From DAOSCP01 sp035379625 (GTDB taxonomy: Bacteria; Bacteroidota; Ignavibacteria; Ignavibacteriales; DAOSCP01), in contig DAOSVM010000002.1 in assembly GCA_035379625.1 (NCBI GenBank), positions 81,062-145,061 on the forward strand: a stretch of 64,000 nucleotides of DNA, given 5' to 3'. The position numbers and the translations under genes are program-made. Under the pieces are notes generated by a model. The model saw only the letters and a program-made list of their open reading frames with translations, ran no database searches and was not told where the DNA came from. Of the stretch, positions 49,974 to 59,771 are shown one piece after another; the stretch's first letter is position 1, and every line of letters starts with the position of its first letter.

Positions 49974-51647
49974 ATGGCTGCTGAAGAAGAAAAAAGTCAA
50001 TTTACGGCGATATTTGGTATTTTTAATAAGTTAACTACGCAACAAAAAATAATTTTAGGTTCAGTTCTTGCTGTTACTTTTGTTATTATTGGTTTTTTAT
50101 TGTTTGCAATGAATGAACCTACATATACTACATTATTTTCGAATTTGAATCCTCAAGATGCACAAAAAACTGTTGAATATTTAAATGCACAAAAAATTCC
50201 ATTTAAATTGGAAGATAATGGACAAACAGTAAAAATTCCTAAAGAGAAATTGTATGAAACAAGAATAGCTTTAGCATCTCAAGGCATACCATCAAGTGGT
50301 ATAATAGGATATGAACTTTTTGATCAAAACAATTTGGGTATGTCTGAATTTCAACAAAAATTAAATTTTAAAAGAGCTTTAGAAGGAGAACTTACAAAAA
50401 CAATATTAGAAATACAAGCAATTGAACAGGCAAAAGTAAATATCGTATTACCTGAAAAAAATGTCTTCAAAGAAGAAGAAAAACCGACAACTGCATCGGT
50501 TGTTGTAAAACTTAAACCTGGAGCTATGTTAAATAAAGGAAATATTTTAGCAATAATTAATCTTGTATCTCATAGTGTAGAGGGGTTAACTCCTGAAAAT
50601 GTTGCTGTATTAGACGATAGAGGTAGATTATTAAGTCGAGATTTTAATGAAAACGATCCATTAGTTTCAGTTAGTACAAAACAATATGAAGTAAAAACTC
50701 AAGTTGAAAATTATTTATCACAAAAAGCACAAACTTTACTTGATAATGTTTTAGGCATGGGTAATTCTTATGTAACTGTAAATGTTGATTTAAATTTTGA
50801 TCAAGTTGAAAAAGAATTAAAATCATATGATCCAAATTCTCAAGTTGCAATTAGTGAGCAAAAAGTAAATCAGGAAAAAGTTGAGGGTCAGCAAGGTCAA
50901 AATACTCAATCATCATCCACTGTTAATTATAACGTTAGTGAAAGTTTTGAAAAAATTATACAAGGTACAGGTGTAATAAAAAGACTTACTGTAGCAGCTG
51001 TAATAAATCAAAATATTCAGAAAAAAGCAGAGTTAGCTAATCAACCAGCAGAAGGAGGGGCGCCAAGACCTCAAGTTCAACAAGTTGATTTAAATCTTTT
51101 AAGAACAGAGCTTGAAAATTTGGTTAAACAATCTGTAGGTGTTGATGAAACAAGACAAGATCAGATTACGTTAAGTGTTCTTCCATTCTTTGGTGAAGAT
51201 CTTACACCAAGAGAAGTACCATCATCAATAGTTCAAAATATTGATAAATTTAGTAATATAATATTGATGGTTATAGGAGTAATTGGAGCTTTGTTGGTTA
51301 TTAGAAGTTTATTGAATAAATTAAAGAATGAAAAAGTTATCATTGGAAAAGTTGAGGCTAAAGATGGTAGTGAAGTATTTGTACCATTACAACAGACCTC
51401 AGAAGGACAAATTTTGCTCCCTACTGGTAAAACTCCAGAACAATTAGAAAGAGAGAAGAAACAATTGCAAACACGTAAGAGAAGAGAATTAGCAGCAATG
51501 ACAGATGAAGATATTGAAGAAGAAATAACAGAAGATGCTTTTATAAGAGAAGCAAACTTAAATAAAATAAAAACATATGTAGCAAAAAATCCTAGTGAAG
51601 CAGCAAAACTAATACATGCATGGTTGAGTGAAGATGAAGGATATTAA
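49974..51647 (+). CDS. fliF: Flagellar MS-ring protein FliF
   Basis: A 557-residue inner-membrane protein forming the MS ring. Membrane helices lie near residues 27-47 and 422-445. Between them is the ring-building region (YTTLFSNLNPQDAQKTVEYL, GIIGYELFDQNNLGMSEFQQ, NFKRALEGELTKTI, VNIVLPEKNVF). The cytoplasmic C-terminus (AAKLIHAWLSEDE) matches the FliG-binding peptide. The fliG start lies 14 bases inside this gene. Confidence 0.95.
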   Translation: MAAEEEKSQFTAIFGIFNKLTTQQKIILGSVLAVTFVIIGFLLFAMNEPTYTTLFSNLNPQDAQKTVEYLNAQKIPFKLEDNGQTVKIPKEKLYETRIALASQGIPSSGIIGYELFDQNNLGMSEFQQKLNFKRALEGELTKTILEIQAIEQAKVNIVLPEKNVFKEEEKPTTASVVVKLKPGAMLNKGNILAIINLVSHSVEGLTPENVAVLDDRGRLLSRDFNENDPLVSVSTKQYEVKTQVENYLSQKAQTLLDNVLGMGNSYVTVNVDLNFDQVEKELKSYDPNSQVAISEQKVNQEKVEGQQGQNTQSSSTVNYNVSESFEKIIQGTGVIKRLTVAAVINQNIQKKAELANQPAEGGAPRPQVQQVDLNLLRTELENLVKQSVGVDETRQDQITLSVLPFFGEDLTPREVPSSIVQNIDKFSNIILMVIGVIGALLVIRSLLNKLKNEKVIIGKVEAKDGSEVFVPLQQTSEGQILLPTGKTPEQLEREKKQLQTRKRRELAAMTDEDIEEEITEDAFIREANLNKIKTYVAKNPSEAAKLIHAWLSEDEGY

Positions 51648-52716
51648 TCAAAAACAAGGTCAAAATAAAACTTTGGGACAGGCATTGGAACTCCCAAAGA
51701 TACCGACAAAAACAGAAAATGTTACCGGTGCGCAGAAAGCAGCTTTATTAATGATCGCTTTGGATGTGGATGTTGCATCCGAAGTTTTTAAATATCTCGA
51801 TCCAGCAGAAGTTGAAGTTATTTCTACGGAAATAACAAAAGTTAAAAATATTCCTCAGCAAACAATTGATAGCGTAATGCAAGAATTTAGAGATATGATT
51901 GTTGCAAGGGAATATTTATTGGAAGGTGGGATCGAGTATGCCCAAGCGGTATTGGAGAAATCTTTTGGTCTCGCAAAGGCACTCGAAATTATTGAAAAGG
52001 TTCGTAATTTAACAACTTTACGAGGCTTTGATGTTTTAAAGAAGGCTGATTCAGCGCAGCTAGTTAATTTTCTTAATAAAGAGCATCCGCAGACCATTGC
52101 TTTGATCCTGTCACACTTAAATCCTGATCAAACTGCTGCGGCATTGAAAGAGTTGCCTGAGAGTATTCGTGCAGATGTAGCTTATAGAATTGCTACACTT
52201 GGTAAGATTTCTCCACAAACCTTAAAACAAATTGAAAGAGTGGTTGATGAAATGGCTGGTCTGACACTAGGACAATCTCTAAGTAAAATTGGAGGTCCTA
52301 AGAGTTTAGCTAATATTTTAAATAGAACTAGTGTTAGTTTAAGTAAAGAAATAATGGAAAATATTGAGCAAAGAGATCCTGAAACAGCTCTTGAAATTAA
52401 AAGACTTATGTTCCTATTCGACGATATTATTTACATCCAAGATAAAGATATTCAAAGAATATTGAGAGAAGTTGATAGACGAGATCTTGCACTTGCACTT
52501 AAAATTGCTGATGATAGAGTTAAAGAAAAAATCTTTAAGAACATGTCTGAAAGAGCAGGGGAATTGTTAAAAGAAGAATTACAATACATGGGGCCAGTAA
52601 AATTAAAAGAAGTTGAAGGAGCACAAGCAAGAATTATTGATATAATTAAGCAATTAGAAGAAAATGAAGAAATTTCTCTTAACATAAGAGGTGGTAGTCA
52701 GGAGGTTTATGTCTGA
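51634..52716 (+). CDS. fliG: Flagellar motor switch protein FliG
   Basis: A 360-residue rotor protein. The three armadillo-like domains are visible: N-terminal GAQKAALLMIALDVDVASEV, middle EHPQTIALILSHLNPDQTAA (the EHPQ motif for FliM binding), and the C-terminal torque helix region DIQRILREVDRRDLALALK with MSERAGELLKEELQYMGPV. ATG 51634 is preferred to GTG 51628. The gene overlaps both fliF and fliH. Confidence 0.95.
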   Translation: MKDINQKQGQNKTLGQALELPKIPTKTENVTGAQKAALLMIALDVDVASEVFKYLDPAEVEVISTEITKVKNIPQQTIDSVMQEFRDMIVAREYLLEGGIEYAQAVLEKSFGLAKALEIIEKVRNLTTLRGFDVLKKADSAQLVNFLNKEHPQTIALILSHLNPDQTAAALKELPESIRADVAYRIATLGKISPQTLKQIERVVDEMAGLTLGQSLSKIGGPKSLANILNRTSVSLSKEIMENIEQRDPETALEIKRLMFLFDDIIYIQDKDIQRILREVDRRDLALALKIADDRVKEKIFKNMSERAGELLKEELQYMGPVKLKEVEGAQARIIDIIKQLEENEEISLNIRGGSQEVYV

Positions 52717-53362
52717 TGCTATTAAAATAAAATTGAAATCCAAAAAAATTGTTGTCAAAACAGAAGATGATGATACAATTAAATTTGATATAGAAGATAA
52801 TAAACCGCAAAAAGATCCTCAAACCCTTTTTCTAGAACAACAGATGGCAAAAAAATATCAAGAGGGATTTGAGGATGGATATAATAAAGCGAAAGCAGAA
52901 TTAGAAGAAAATTTTGCTAATGATTTACAAACTGCTGTCGATGAATTTAATAATATTTTGCAAGAAATACAAAACCAATTAAATAATTACGATAAAATAT
53001 TTGAGCCTCTTGTTCTTGAAACAGCGATTGCTATTGCTAAAAAAGTTATCAAAAAAGAAATTGATGAAAATTCAATTATAGAAGAAAATCTTTCAGAAGC
53101 ATTAAAAAAAATATATGGTGCAAATAATATTATTATAAAGATTAATCAAGAAGACTATGAATTAATTATCAATCGTACTGATTTAAGAGATAAAATTGAG
53201 AACTTTAATAAAATTCAATTTGAAATTGATAATGCTTTACAAAGAGGGGATTGTATTGTAGAAACAGAGTTGGGCAATGTTGATGCTAGAATTACTACAC
53301 AGATTGAAGAAATTATATCTAATTTACAATTAAAAATTTATAACATTTTAAAAAATGACTAA
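52709..53362 (+). CDS. fliH: Flagellar assembly protein FliH
   Basis: A 217-residue regulator of the export ATPase FliI. It is divergent at the N-terminus, then has a long coiled coil with KYQEGFEDGYNKAKAELEEN, a GxxxG-like FliH helix, and a C-terminal domain resembling the peripheral stalk of F/V-ATPases (LETAIAIAKKVIKKEI, GDCIVETELGNVDARI). GGAGG stands immediately before ATG 52709, inside the end of fliG. Its stop overlaps the fliI start by eight bases. Confidence 0.88.
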   Translation: MSDAIKIKLKSKKIVVKTEDDDTIKFDIEDNKPQKDPQTLFLEQQMAKKYQEGFEDGYNKAKAELEENFANDLQTAVDEFNNILQEIQNQLNNYDKIFEPLVLETAIAIAKKVIKKEIDENSIIEENLSEALKKIYGANNIIIKINQEDYELIINRTDLRDKIENFNKIQFEIDNALQRGDCIVETELGNVDARITTQIEEIISNLQLKIYNILKND

Positions 53363-54701
53363 TTTTGAAACAGATGCTGAAATAGAATTATTTAATTCTT
53401 ATTTCAATAAATATTACAATATAATTACTTTAACCGAACCAATTAAAGTTTATGGTAAAGTAACAGATGTTATAGGATTAGTTATCGTTTCAAGTGGGCC
53501 TAGTGCACCATTGGGAGAATTATGTTCTATTGTTGATAAAAATGGCAAAGAAATATGTAAAAGTGAAATTGTGGGATTTAAAGAAGGGAAGGTTCTTTCT
53601 ATTGCATTAGGAGAAGTAGAAAATATTTCTCCATCTTGCTATGTAATTTCATCAGGTAAACCTTTTTACGTTCCTTGCGGAAATGAATTATTGGGTCGTG
53701 TTTTAGATGGATTAGGAAAACCATTAGATGGATTGCCTGAACCCATAACATATGAATATAGACCCATTTTTAACTCACCTCCAGAGCCTTTAACAAGAAA
53801 AAGAATTAATGAAAAGATACAGACAGGTATAAGAAGTATAGATGCTTTATTGACCATTGGTAAAGGACAACGTGTTGGTATTTTCGCTGGTTCAGGTGTT
53901 GGGAAAAGTACAACATTAGGTATGATAGCAAGAAATACATCGGCTGATGTTAATGTTATTGCTCTTGTCGGTGAACGTGGTCGTGAAGTTAGGGAATTTA
54001 TTGAAAGAGATTTGGGCGAAGAAGGATTAAAAAGGTCTGTTCTTGTTATTGCTACATCTGATAAATCTCCACTAATTAGAATTAAAGCTGCTTATGTGGC
54101 GACAACAATAGCTGAATATTTTCGCGATCAAGGTGCTGATGTAATGTTCATGATGGATTCTGTTACACGTTTTGCAATGGCACAGAGAGAAATTGGTTTA
54201 ACAATTGGTGAACCACCAACCACCAAAGGCTATACCCCTTCTGTATTTGCACTATTACCAAAATTATTAGAAAGAGCAGGTACTTCCGATAAAGGTTCAA
54301 TAACAGGTTTGTATACAGTTTTAGTAGATGGTGACGATATGACAGAACCTATTGCCGATGCGGTCCGTTCTATTCTCGATGGTCATATCGTATTATCAAG
54401 AAAATTAGCACATAAAGGGCAGTATCCGGCTATTGATCCATTACAAAGTGTTAGTAGATGTATGACTGATATTACAACAAAAGAGCATAAACAAGCAGCT
54501 CAAAAATTTAATGAAATTTTAGCTACTTACAGAGATGCTGAAGATTTGATAAATATTGGCGCTTATGTTAGAGGAAGTAATCCCAATATAGATTATGCTA
54601 TTTCTAAAATATCTTCAATTACATCATTCTTAAAACAAGATATTTTTGATAAAATTACTATTGATGACGCAATTTCTCAACTTATTAATATTGTGAGATA
54701 A
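53355..54701 (+). CDS. fliI: Flagellum-specific ATPase FliI
   Basis: A 448-residue ATPase of the type III flagellar export apparatus. Walker A is IFAGSGVGKSTTLG and Walker B DVMFMMDSVTRFA. VALVGERGREVREFIERDLG, GEPPTTKGYTPSVFALLP and GQYPAIDPLQSVSR are FliI landmarks, with the N-terminal beta barrel before LGRVLDGLGKPLDG. It is related to F1 beta but has the FliI-type linker. Order fliH-fliI-fliJ is standard. Confidence 0.96.
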   Translation: MTNFETDAEIELFNSYFNKYYNIITLTEPIKVYGKVTDVIGLVIVSSGPSAPLGELCSIVDKNGKEICKSEIVGFKEGKVLSIALGEVENISPSCYVISSGKPFYVPCGNELLGRVLDGLGKPLDGLPEPITYEYRPIFNSPPEPLTRKRINEKIQTGIRSIDALLTIGKGQRVGIFAGSGVGKSTTLGMIARNTSADVNVIALVGERGREVREFIERDLGEEGLKRSVLVIATSDKSPLIRIKAAYVATTIAEYFRDQGADVMFMMDSVTRFAMAQREIGLTIGEPPTTKGYTPSVFALLPKLLERAGTSDKGSITGLYTVLVDGDDMTEPIADAVRSILDGHIVLSRKLAHKGQYPAIDPLQSVSRCMTDITTKEHKQAAQKFNEILATYRDAEDLINIGAYVRGSNPNIDYAISKISSITSFLKQDIFDKITIDDAISQLINIVR

Positions 54702-54703
54702 TT

Positions 54704-55150
54704 ATGGCAAAATTTATCTTTAAGTTTAATACTCTTAAAAAATATAAAGAAAATTTAGAAAAAATTCTTCAAAAAGAAATTGCAGAAATCGATTTAGAAA
54801 TAGCAGCTAAACAGGAAAATATAAAACAAATTGTAGATGAACTATACAATGCCAAGGAAAACTTGCTTAAAAAACAAAAATTATCTGGTTTTGACTTGAA
54901 TTATTACCAAGATTTTAGTAATTTTTGTGAACATAAAATTAATAAATTGCAAGATGAAATTAAAACTCTTGAAAAAAAACGCCAAAATAAAGTTGCAGAA
55001 TTACTCGAAAAAACTAAAGAAAAGAAAATCGTCTATAGAATTGAAGAACTTCACAAGGAAGCTTTTGAGTTTGAACAAAATAAAATCGAACAAAGCTTTA
55101 TAGATGAATTAGCATCTGTTAGATTCGCAAGAGAACAAAGTGAAAAATAG
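54704..55150 (+). CDS. fliJ: Flagellar export protein FliJ
   Basis: A 148-residue antiparallel coiled-coil protein, recognised by KFIFKFNTLKKYKENLEKIL at the start, long Lys/Glu-rich helices and its place directly after fliI. FliJ is the central stalk of the export ATPase. Primary sequence is poorly conserved in this family, so the name rests partly on position. Confidence 0.85.
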   Translation: MAKFIFKFNTLKKYKENLEKILQKEIAEIDLEIAAKQENIKQIVDELYNAKENLLKKQKLSGFDLNYYQDFSNFCEHKINKLQDEIKTLEKKRQNKVAELLEKTKEKKIVYRIEELHKEAFEFEQNKIEQSFIDELASVRFAREQSEK

Positions 55151-55706
55151 TATAATTTACATACTTTTGTTTCTAATAGTTTTTATTCTTACAACTGCTG
55201 GAATTGTGTATTTTAATGAAAAATATGAAAATATTTTTCAATTTAATTTTAAACCTGTAGTTGATACATTAAAGCTAAAAGAGGAATTAAAGCTACAAGA
55301 AAAAAAACTTGCTGAGAAAAGAAAAGCTGATTCAATTACACAAATAAAAAAACAAGATTCTATCCTTGCAGAACTCAAAAAGCAAGAAGAAATGCTTAAA
55401 CAAGCTAAAATAGAAAAAAGAAGACAAGATTCTTTAAAAATAGTTGAAAAAAAATTAAAAGAAGAAGAAGCATACAAAGAATGGAAACAAAGCACCCTGA
55501 AAATTTTTGCTAAAATGGATGCCAAAAATATTACTAAAATTTTGGAAAATTATTCCGATAATGTAGTAAGAGATCTTATCTACGAAATGAAAGATGCTCT
55601 TGCAGCGGAAGTATTATCCGTAATGGCAAAAACAAATCCAGAAAGAGCAGCAAAAATTACAGGGGCTAAATATGCAAATAAATCAACTAACAGCAATCCC
55701 AAATGA
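55140..55706 (+). CDS. MotE-like flagellar protein with MgtE_N-type domain
   Basis: A 188-residue protein starting at GTG 55140, overlapping fliJ. One membrane helix lies at residues 6-24, followed by a long Lys/Glu coiled coil (about 45-115). The C-terminal MgtE_N-like part is IFAKMDAKNITKILENYSDN followed by DALAAEVLSVMAKTNPERAA. MotE and the FlbB/YlxF group have this design and act as chaperones or stabilisers of motor parts. It lies between fliJ and fliK, as in many operons. The fliK start lies 35 bases inside it. Confidence 0.75.
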   Translation: MKNSIIYILLFLIVFILTTAGIVYFNEKYENIFQFNFKPVVDTLKLKEELKLQEKKLAEKRKADSITQIKKQDSILAELKKQEEMLKQAKIEKRRQDSLKIVEKKLKEEEAYKEWKQSTLKIFAKMDAKNITKILENYSDNVVRDLIYEMKDALAAEVLSVMAKTNPERAAKITGAKYANKSTNSNPK

Positions 55707-57855
55707 CAGCCTATTAAATGTCGGTACTTTCAAAAACAACGAAAGTGACTTCTCTAAAATATTAAATACTTTTTTTGCAGTTAATAATATAACTGATATT
55801 TCTACTCAAAATTCACAAGTTTATGCTATTGGTGATGGAAGTTTTAGTCTGAATAATTTTATGATTAGTCAAATAGATTTTAATATTTCTCCACAACAAT
55901 TAGCTGGATTAAAAGCTTTCAAATTGAATGATTACAATACTGATAATTTTACGCTTGGAAGTATTGATATTAAAGATTCAGAACAGCTTGCCGATTTAAT
56001 CAGCTTTTTAAAACAAAATTCTGATATGATTGCTGAAATTTCAATTGATGGAAAAGTTGTTGATAAAGATGAGATATTTAAGATGCTTTCAGATGAAAAT
56101 GATACATTAAATTTTCAAAATATTCTAATTTTCTTACCAAATTTAAATATTTCGATAAATAACTTAAATGGGAATTATCAGCTAAATTACTTTTCTGACG
56201 AAGGTGAAAACAATGATAATGAATTTGCTAATAATTTCATTAAATTTATTAGCGAATTTAAAAATAGCCAATTTAATTCTTTAGTCAGTGATGATATTAC
56301 AAAAGTAAATACAAAAGAAAATAATAATGATATTATTTTTAAAAGTGAGAGTAATGATGATATAGTAGTGAATGATAATGTTTTATCAAAAAATGTTCTA
56401 AATGATACTGTAGTAATCAATGAAAATAAATCGACAACAAACTTGAGTGGAAATAATAATAATCATAAAGAAAATATTGTAGAAAGTAATATTTCAGTTA
56501 ATAATTTTGTGAAAGATGATAATAAAACTACTGAATATATTACTATTAGTAAAAATAGTAGCAACGAAAGTGTGAAAGAGAGTGTAAATTTAAAGAATAT
56601 TATCAATCAAGTAGATATTGACATTAATACTTCAAAAGATAATAACGATTTAAAACAGAGCTTAAATTTTGATAAGAAAATAATTGATGCCAATAATCAA
56701 CAATTAAATTCAAAAGTGACGGATACAGATGAAAAAATAAAAGATGTGTTGAAAGATAATGTAAAAATGGAAATGATATCGGAAGAAGTTAAGACTAGTG
56801 GAGAAGATAAAATAAAGCTAAACGAAATGGGCGGAAAAACAGAAGTAACCAAATCAAATAATGAAAATTTGAAAACTGAATTAATTTCGAATAGAGTAGA
56901 TATTGACAATACAACAAAAAATAAAGTTAATAATTCTGAAAAATTAATAAAAGATACTTTAGAAACAAATAAAATGCAAAATGAATTGAATTCTGCTAAC
57001 AATAATAAAGCTAATGAGTTACAAAAAGAAGAAATTGCTGAAATTAATAAATACGGTGATATAAAAATAAACCTTAAAAGAAATGGTAATGACAATGCTA
57101 AAAATGAAGCTAAAGAAAATTTAATAAATATAAATGATAAGGATGAAAATAATACAACTTCAGAATTGAAAACAGAAAGTAAAAAACAAGAAGCAAATAG
57201 AAATTTTAGCAATTTATCTAATTCAGATAATATGCTCCAGGATAATAAAAAGTTAAAAGATAATTTAACTGATATGAGCTTCAAAAATGCTATAGATACT
57301 AAAAAAGAAGAATTTTTTACTAATGATAAAAATTTCAAAGTAGATGTTGCAAATAATAATTATTTTGATAATATTAAAAATGATATTGAAAATTTTAGTG
57401 GAAACTTTATTAAAAATGAAGTTCAAAAAAATGTTAAAGTTCACGAAATAATGAGGGAAGTAAATTCTTTTATTGCCAATAAGCAAACTAGACAATTAGT
57501 TTTACAAATAGAGCCTGAAAGATTAGGTAAAATGCGAGTTAGTGTTGAAGTAGTTAATGAAGTTGTAAAAGCAAATGTTGAAGTTGAAAATGAATCTGTA
57601 AAAAGAATGATTGAAAATAATCAAAACTTATTAAAAGATGCATTGATACAACAAGGATTACATTTAGGATCTTTTACAATTAGTTTAAGTAATAGTTTTG
57701 AGAAAAATTCAAGTAATGCAGCTTATGCAAATAAAAAGACACAGAAAAAGTTCAAATTGAAAGATGAGCTTGCGAAAGACGAAGTATTAACAGATGCATC
57801 AGCTGCTGTTAAACAAAAAAATTACGGTTACAATAGTTATGAATATATTGTTTAA
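55672..57855 (+). CDS. fliK: Flagellar hook-length control protein FliK
   Basis: A 727-residue secreted ruler protein. Residues about 170-580 are highly polar (Asn, Asp, Lys, Glu, Ser), without recognisable repeats, and probably unfolded, as expected for a molecular ruler. The conserved C-terminal domain follows (TRQLVLQIEPERLGKMRVSV, then VKANVEVENESVKRMIENN and LKDALIQQGLHLGSFTISLS), which switches export specificity by contact with FlhB. It is longer than enterobacterial FliK (about 400). That might reflect a longer hook or simply low-complexity expansion. Confidence 0.88.
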   Translation: MQINQLTAIPNDSLLNVGTFKNNESDFSKILNTFFAVNNITDISTQNSQVYAIGDGSFSLNNFMISQIDFNISPQQLAGLKAFKLNDYNTDNFTLGSIDIKDSEQLADLISFLKQNSDMIAEISIDGKVVDKDEIFKMLSDENDTLNFQNILIFLPNLNISINNLNGNYQLNYFSDEGENNDNEFANNFIKFISEFKNSQFNSLVSDDITKVNTKENNNDIIFKSESNDDIVVNDNVLSKNVLNDTVVINENKSTTNLSGNNNNHKENIVESNISVNNFVKDDNKTTEYITISKNSSNESVKESVNLKNIINQVDIDINTSKDNNDLKQSLNFDKKIIDANNQQLNSKVTDTDEKIKDVLKDNVKMEMISEEVKTSGEDKIKLNEMGGKTEVTKSNNENLKTELISNRVDIDNTTKNKVNNSEKLIKDTLETNKMQNELNSANNNKANELQKEEIAEINKYGDIKINLKRNGNDNAKNEAKENLININDKDENNTTSELKTESKKQEANRNFSNLSNSDNMLQDNKKLKDNLTDMSFKNAIDTKKEEFFTNDKNFKVDVANNNYFDNIKNDIENFSGNFIKNEVQKNVKVHEIMREVNSFIANKQTRQLVLQIEPERLGKMRVSVEVVNEVVKANVEVENESVKRMIENNQNLLKDALIQQGLHLGSFTISLSNSFEKNSSNAAYANKKTQKKFKLKDELAKDEVLTDASAAVKQKNYGYNSYEYIV

Positions 57856-57864
57856 GAGGAAAAA

Positions 57865-58542
57865 ATGAGCGTTAATAGTATAAATAATATTTCAAATGTA
57901 AATAATACACAAAATAATGTTACAAGTAAAAAAGAGTTAGGTAAAGATGATTTTTTAAAAATGATGATAGCCCAACTAAAAAATCAAGATCCATTAAATC
58001 CAATGGATAGTAGTCAATATTCCGCTCAATTAGCACAGTTTAGTACTTTGGAGCAGATTACAAATTTAAATCAGAGTATGAAAGAATTTTTGAATACTAA
58101 TTTAATGGCATCACAAGCTATTAATAATGCTTTATCTGCAAATTTGATCGGTAAAGAAGTAAAAATTGATAATCAAATTTTTGAATATAATGGGCAAGAT
58201 AAGATTTCTTTTGGTTATAAATTGACAACAAGTACAAATAAAGTTAATATTTCAATTTATGATCAAAATGGAAACCTTGTAAAATCTTTTGAAAATATTA
58301 ATTCTAATGCTGGTGAAAATCATTTTGAATGGGATTTTAAGAATAGTAACGGGTTAAATGTTCCACAAGGGTCATATAGAATTGTAATTGATGCAAAAAA
58401 TATTGCTGGTGAAAAATTAGATACAAAAATTTATCAGTTTGGTAAAGTAAATTCTATTAAATTTTCGCAAGATGGTGCAAAATTAGTTATTAATGGAATT
58501 GAATATAACTTAAGTGATGTGATTGAAATTTCAAATGGTTAG
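57865..58542 (+). CDS. flgD: Flagellar hook capping protein FlgD
   Basis: A 225-residue hook scaffold protein. The N-terminal signature LGKDDFLKMMIAQLKNQDPL plus NPMDSSQYSAQLAQFSTLEQ is diagnostic. A FlgD Ig-like region follows, with VNISIYDQNGNLVKSFENIN and FEWDFKNSNGLNVPQGSYRI. It lies directly after fliK, as usual. AAGAGGA precedes the start. Confidence 0.95.
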   Translation: MSVNSINNISNVNNTQNNVTSKKELGKDDFLKMMIAQLKNQDPLNPMDSSQYSAQLAQFSTLEQITNLNQSMKEFLNTNLMASQAINNALSANLIGKEVKIDNQIFEYNGQDKISFGYKLTTSTNKVNISIYDQNGNLVKSFENINSNAGENHFEWDFKNSNGLNVPQGSYRIVIDAKNIAGEKLDTKIYQFGKVNSIKFSQDGAKLVINGIEYNLSDVIEISNG

Positions 58543-58551
58543 GAGGTTGCT

Positions 58552-58929
58552 ATGAATGAAATAAATGGTGTTAGTGTACCTTTTATACCTATTCAAAAGG
58601 AACCAGCAAGTTTACCCAAAAGACCACTTCAAGGTTACGGTAAATTTGGGAGCATTTTTCAACAAGAAATTGAGCAATTAAAAATTTCTGCGCATGCAAA
58701 TAAAAGATTAGAAGCTAGAAATATTGAATTAAGTGCTGAAAAAATGGATAAACTTAAAGAAGCTGTTCATAAAGCAGAGGTTAAAGGCGCAAAAGATACA
58801 CTTATAATGATGGATAATACAGCTTTTATTGTAAATGTACCAAATAAAACTGTTATTACTGCTATTCCTATTGATAAAACCGAAGAAAATGTTTTTACAA
58901 ATATAGATAGTGTTGTATTTGCTTTGTAA
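58552..58929 (+). CDS. Flagellar operon protein of the TIGR02530 type
   Basis: A 125-residue protein with the family pattern ISAHANKRLEARNIELSAEK followed by AVHKAEVKGAKDTLIMMDNT and AFIVNVPNKTVITAI. This family regularly sits between flgD and flgE in flagellar operons of Firmicutes, spirochaetes and others, and its molecular role is not settled. Here the operon ends after it: flgE, expected next, is not found. GGAGG precedes the ATG. Its stop touches the stop of the convergent PAP2 gene. Confidence 0.85.
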   Translation: MNEINGVSVPFIPIQKEPASLPKRPLQGYGKFGSIFQQEIEQLKISAHANKRLEARNIELSAEKMDKLKEAVHKAEVKGAKDTLIMMDNTAFIVNVPNKTVITAIPIDKTEENVFTNIDSVVFAL

Positions 58930-59715
58930 TTAAAAATTATAAACAATATTTAATCGATTATTATAAAAATCCGGATAAATTTGTAATGAATTATCTGGAT
59001 TTTTTTTATTTGTAATTATTTTCCCGACAGTATAACCGATAATTCCAGCGGTTACAACATCAGAAAACCAGTGATTATTAGAATAAATTCTTTCAATAGC
59101 TGTACCAAAAGCAGTTGTATAGGCTAAAGTTGTTATTGTTGGATCATTAAATTCATTCGCTGTTATAGTAGCAAGCGTGAAAGCAACTGTTGTATGCCCT
59201 GAAGGAAATGATGTTAAATCATTTTTGGTTTGAAAGTAACGGAATTTATAAGGTTCCTCATTTACGTATGGCCTACTTCTTCCGGTTACAAATTTAATGA
59301 TGGTAGTTATACTTCCTGCATAAAAAAGACCTGTAAACAGATCTCGCCCGTAGCTTTTAAGTAATTCATTTTGATAGTAGCTACCAAAAAAGTAAAATCC
59401 AATACTTGCAGATGTTAGAATTGTAATTTCTCCGAAATTTTTAAAGAATTTTGTGGCTGGTTCCAAAGAAGGATATTTAGTTTTTAGGTTTAATTTATGC
59501 ACGCTTTTATCAAGAATAAAGGATGCTAAAACACCAGAAACAGTATATAAATGGTTATTAAAATTTTTACTATCAAATGTATAATTGAATATGTTTTTAC
59601 CTTGACTTAAAAATTTAGAGGTTTCATAATCAATAGTTGAAAGACATGAGTCAGTTTGCTGTATACTTGCAAAAATTTTTGAAAATAAAATTAATAATAA
59701 GAAATAATTTTTCAT
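58930..59715 (-). CDS. PAP2-family lipid phosphatase
   Basis: A 261-residue protein with a signal peptide (ends IFASIQQ) and several hydrophobic segments. The three PAP2 active-site motifs are present: KFVTGRSRPY, FPSGHTTVAF and RIYSNNHWFSD, with the catalytic His in the last two. Such enzymes dephosphorylate phosphatidate, undecaprenyl diphosphate or related lipids at the periplasmic side. The substrate is open. The plus-strand terminator of the flagellar operon lies inside its 3' end. Confidence 0.85.
   Translation of the reverse strand: MKNYFLLLILFSKIFASIQQTDSCLSTIDYETSKFLSQGKNIFNYTFDSKNFNNHLYTVSGVLASFILDKSVHKLNLKTKYPSLEPATKFFKNFGEITILTSASIGFYFFGSYYQNELLKSYGRDLFTGLFYAGSITTIIKFVTGRSRPYVNEEPYKFRYFQTKNDLTSFPSGHTTVAFTLATITANEFNDPTITTLAYTTAFGTAIERIYSNNHWFSDVVTAGIIGYTVGKIITNKKNPDNSLQIYPDFYNNRLNIVYNF
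58968..59008 (+). terminator. Terminator of the flagellar operon, inside the PAP2 gene
   Basis: The arms AATCCGGATAA and TTATCTGGATT (one G-T pair) with a 12-base loop are followed by a run of seven T. It lies about 40 bases past the last flagellar stop and within the antisense coding end of the PAP2 gene. Confidence 0.7.
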
Positions 59716-59771
59716 ATATTTTAAAAGATTAATTCAATAATTATTCAAATATAAAAATATCGGGGGACATA

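Noticed and set aside
56697..57338. 213-codon minus-strand hydrophobic ORF
   Set aside because: Antisense to the polar middle of fliK; Asn/Lys codons read backwards give Leu/Phe/Ser.
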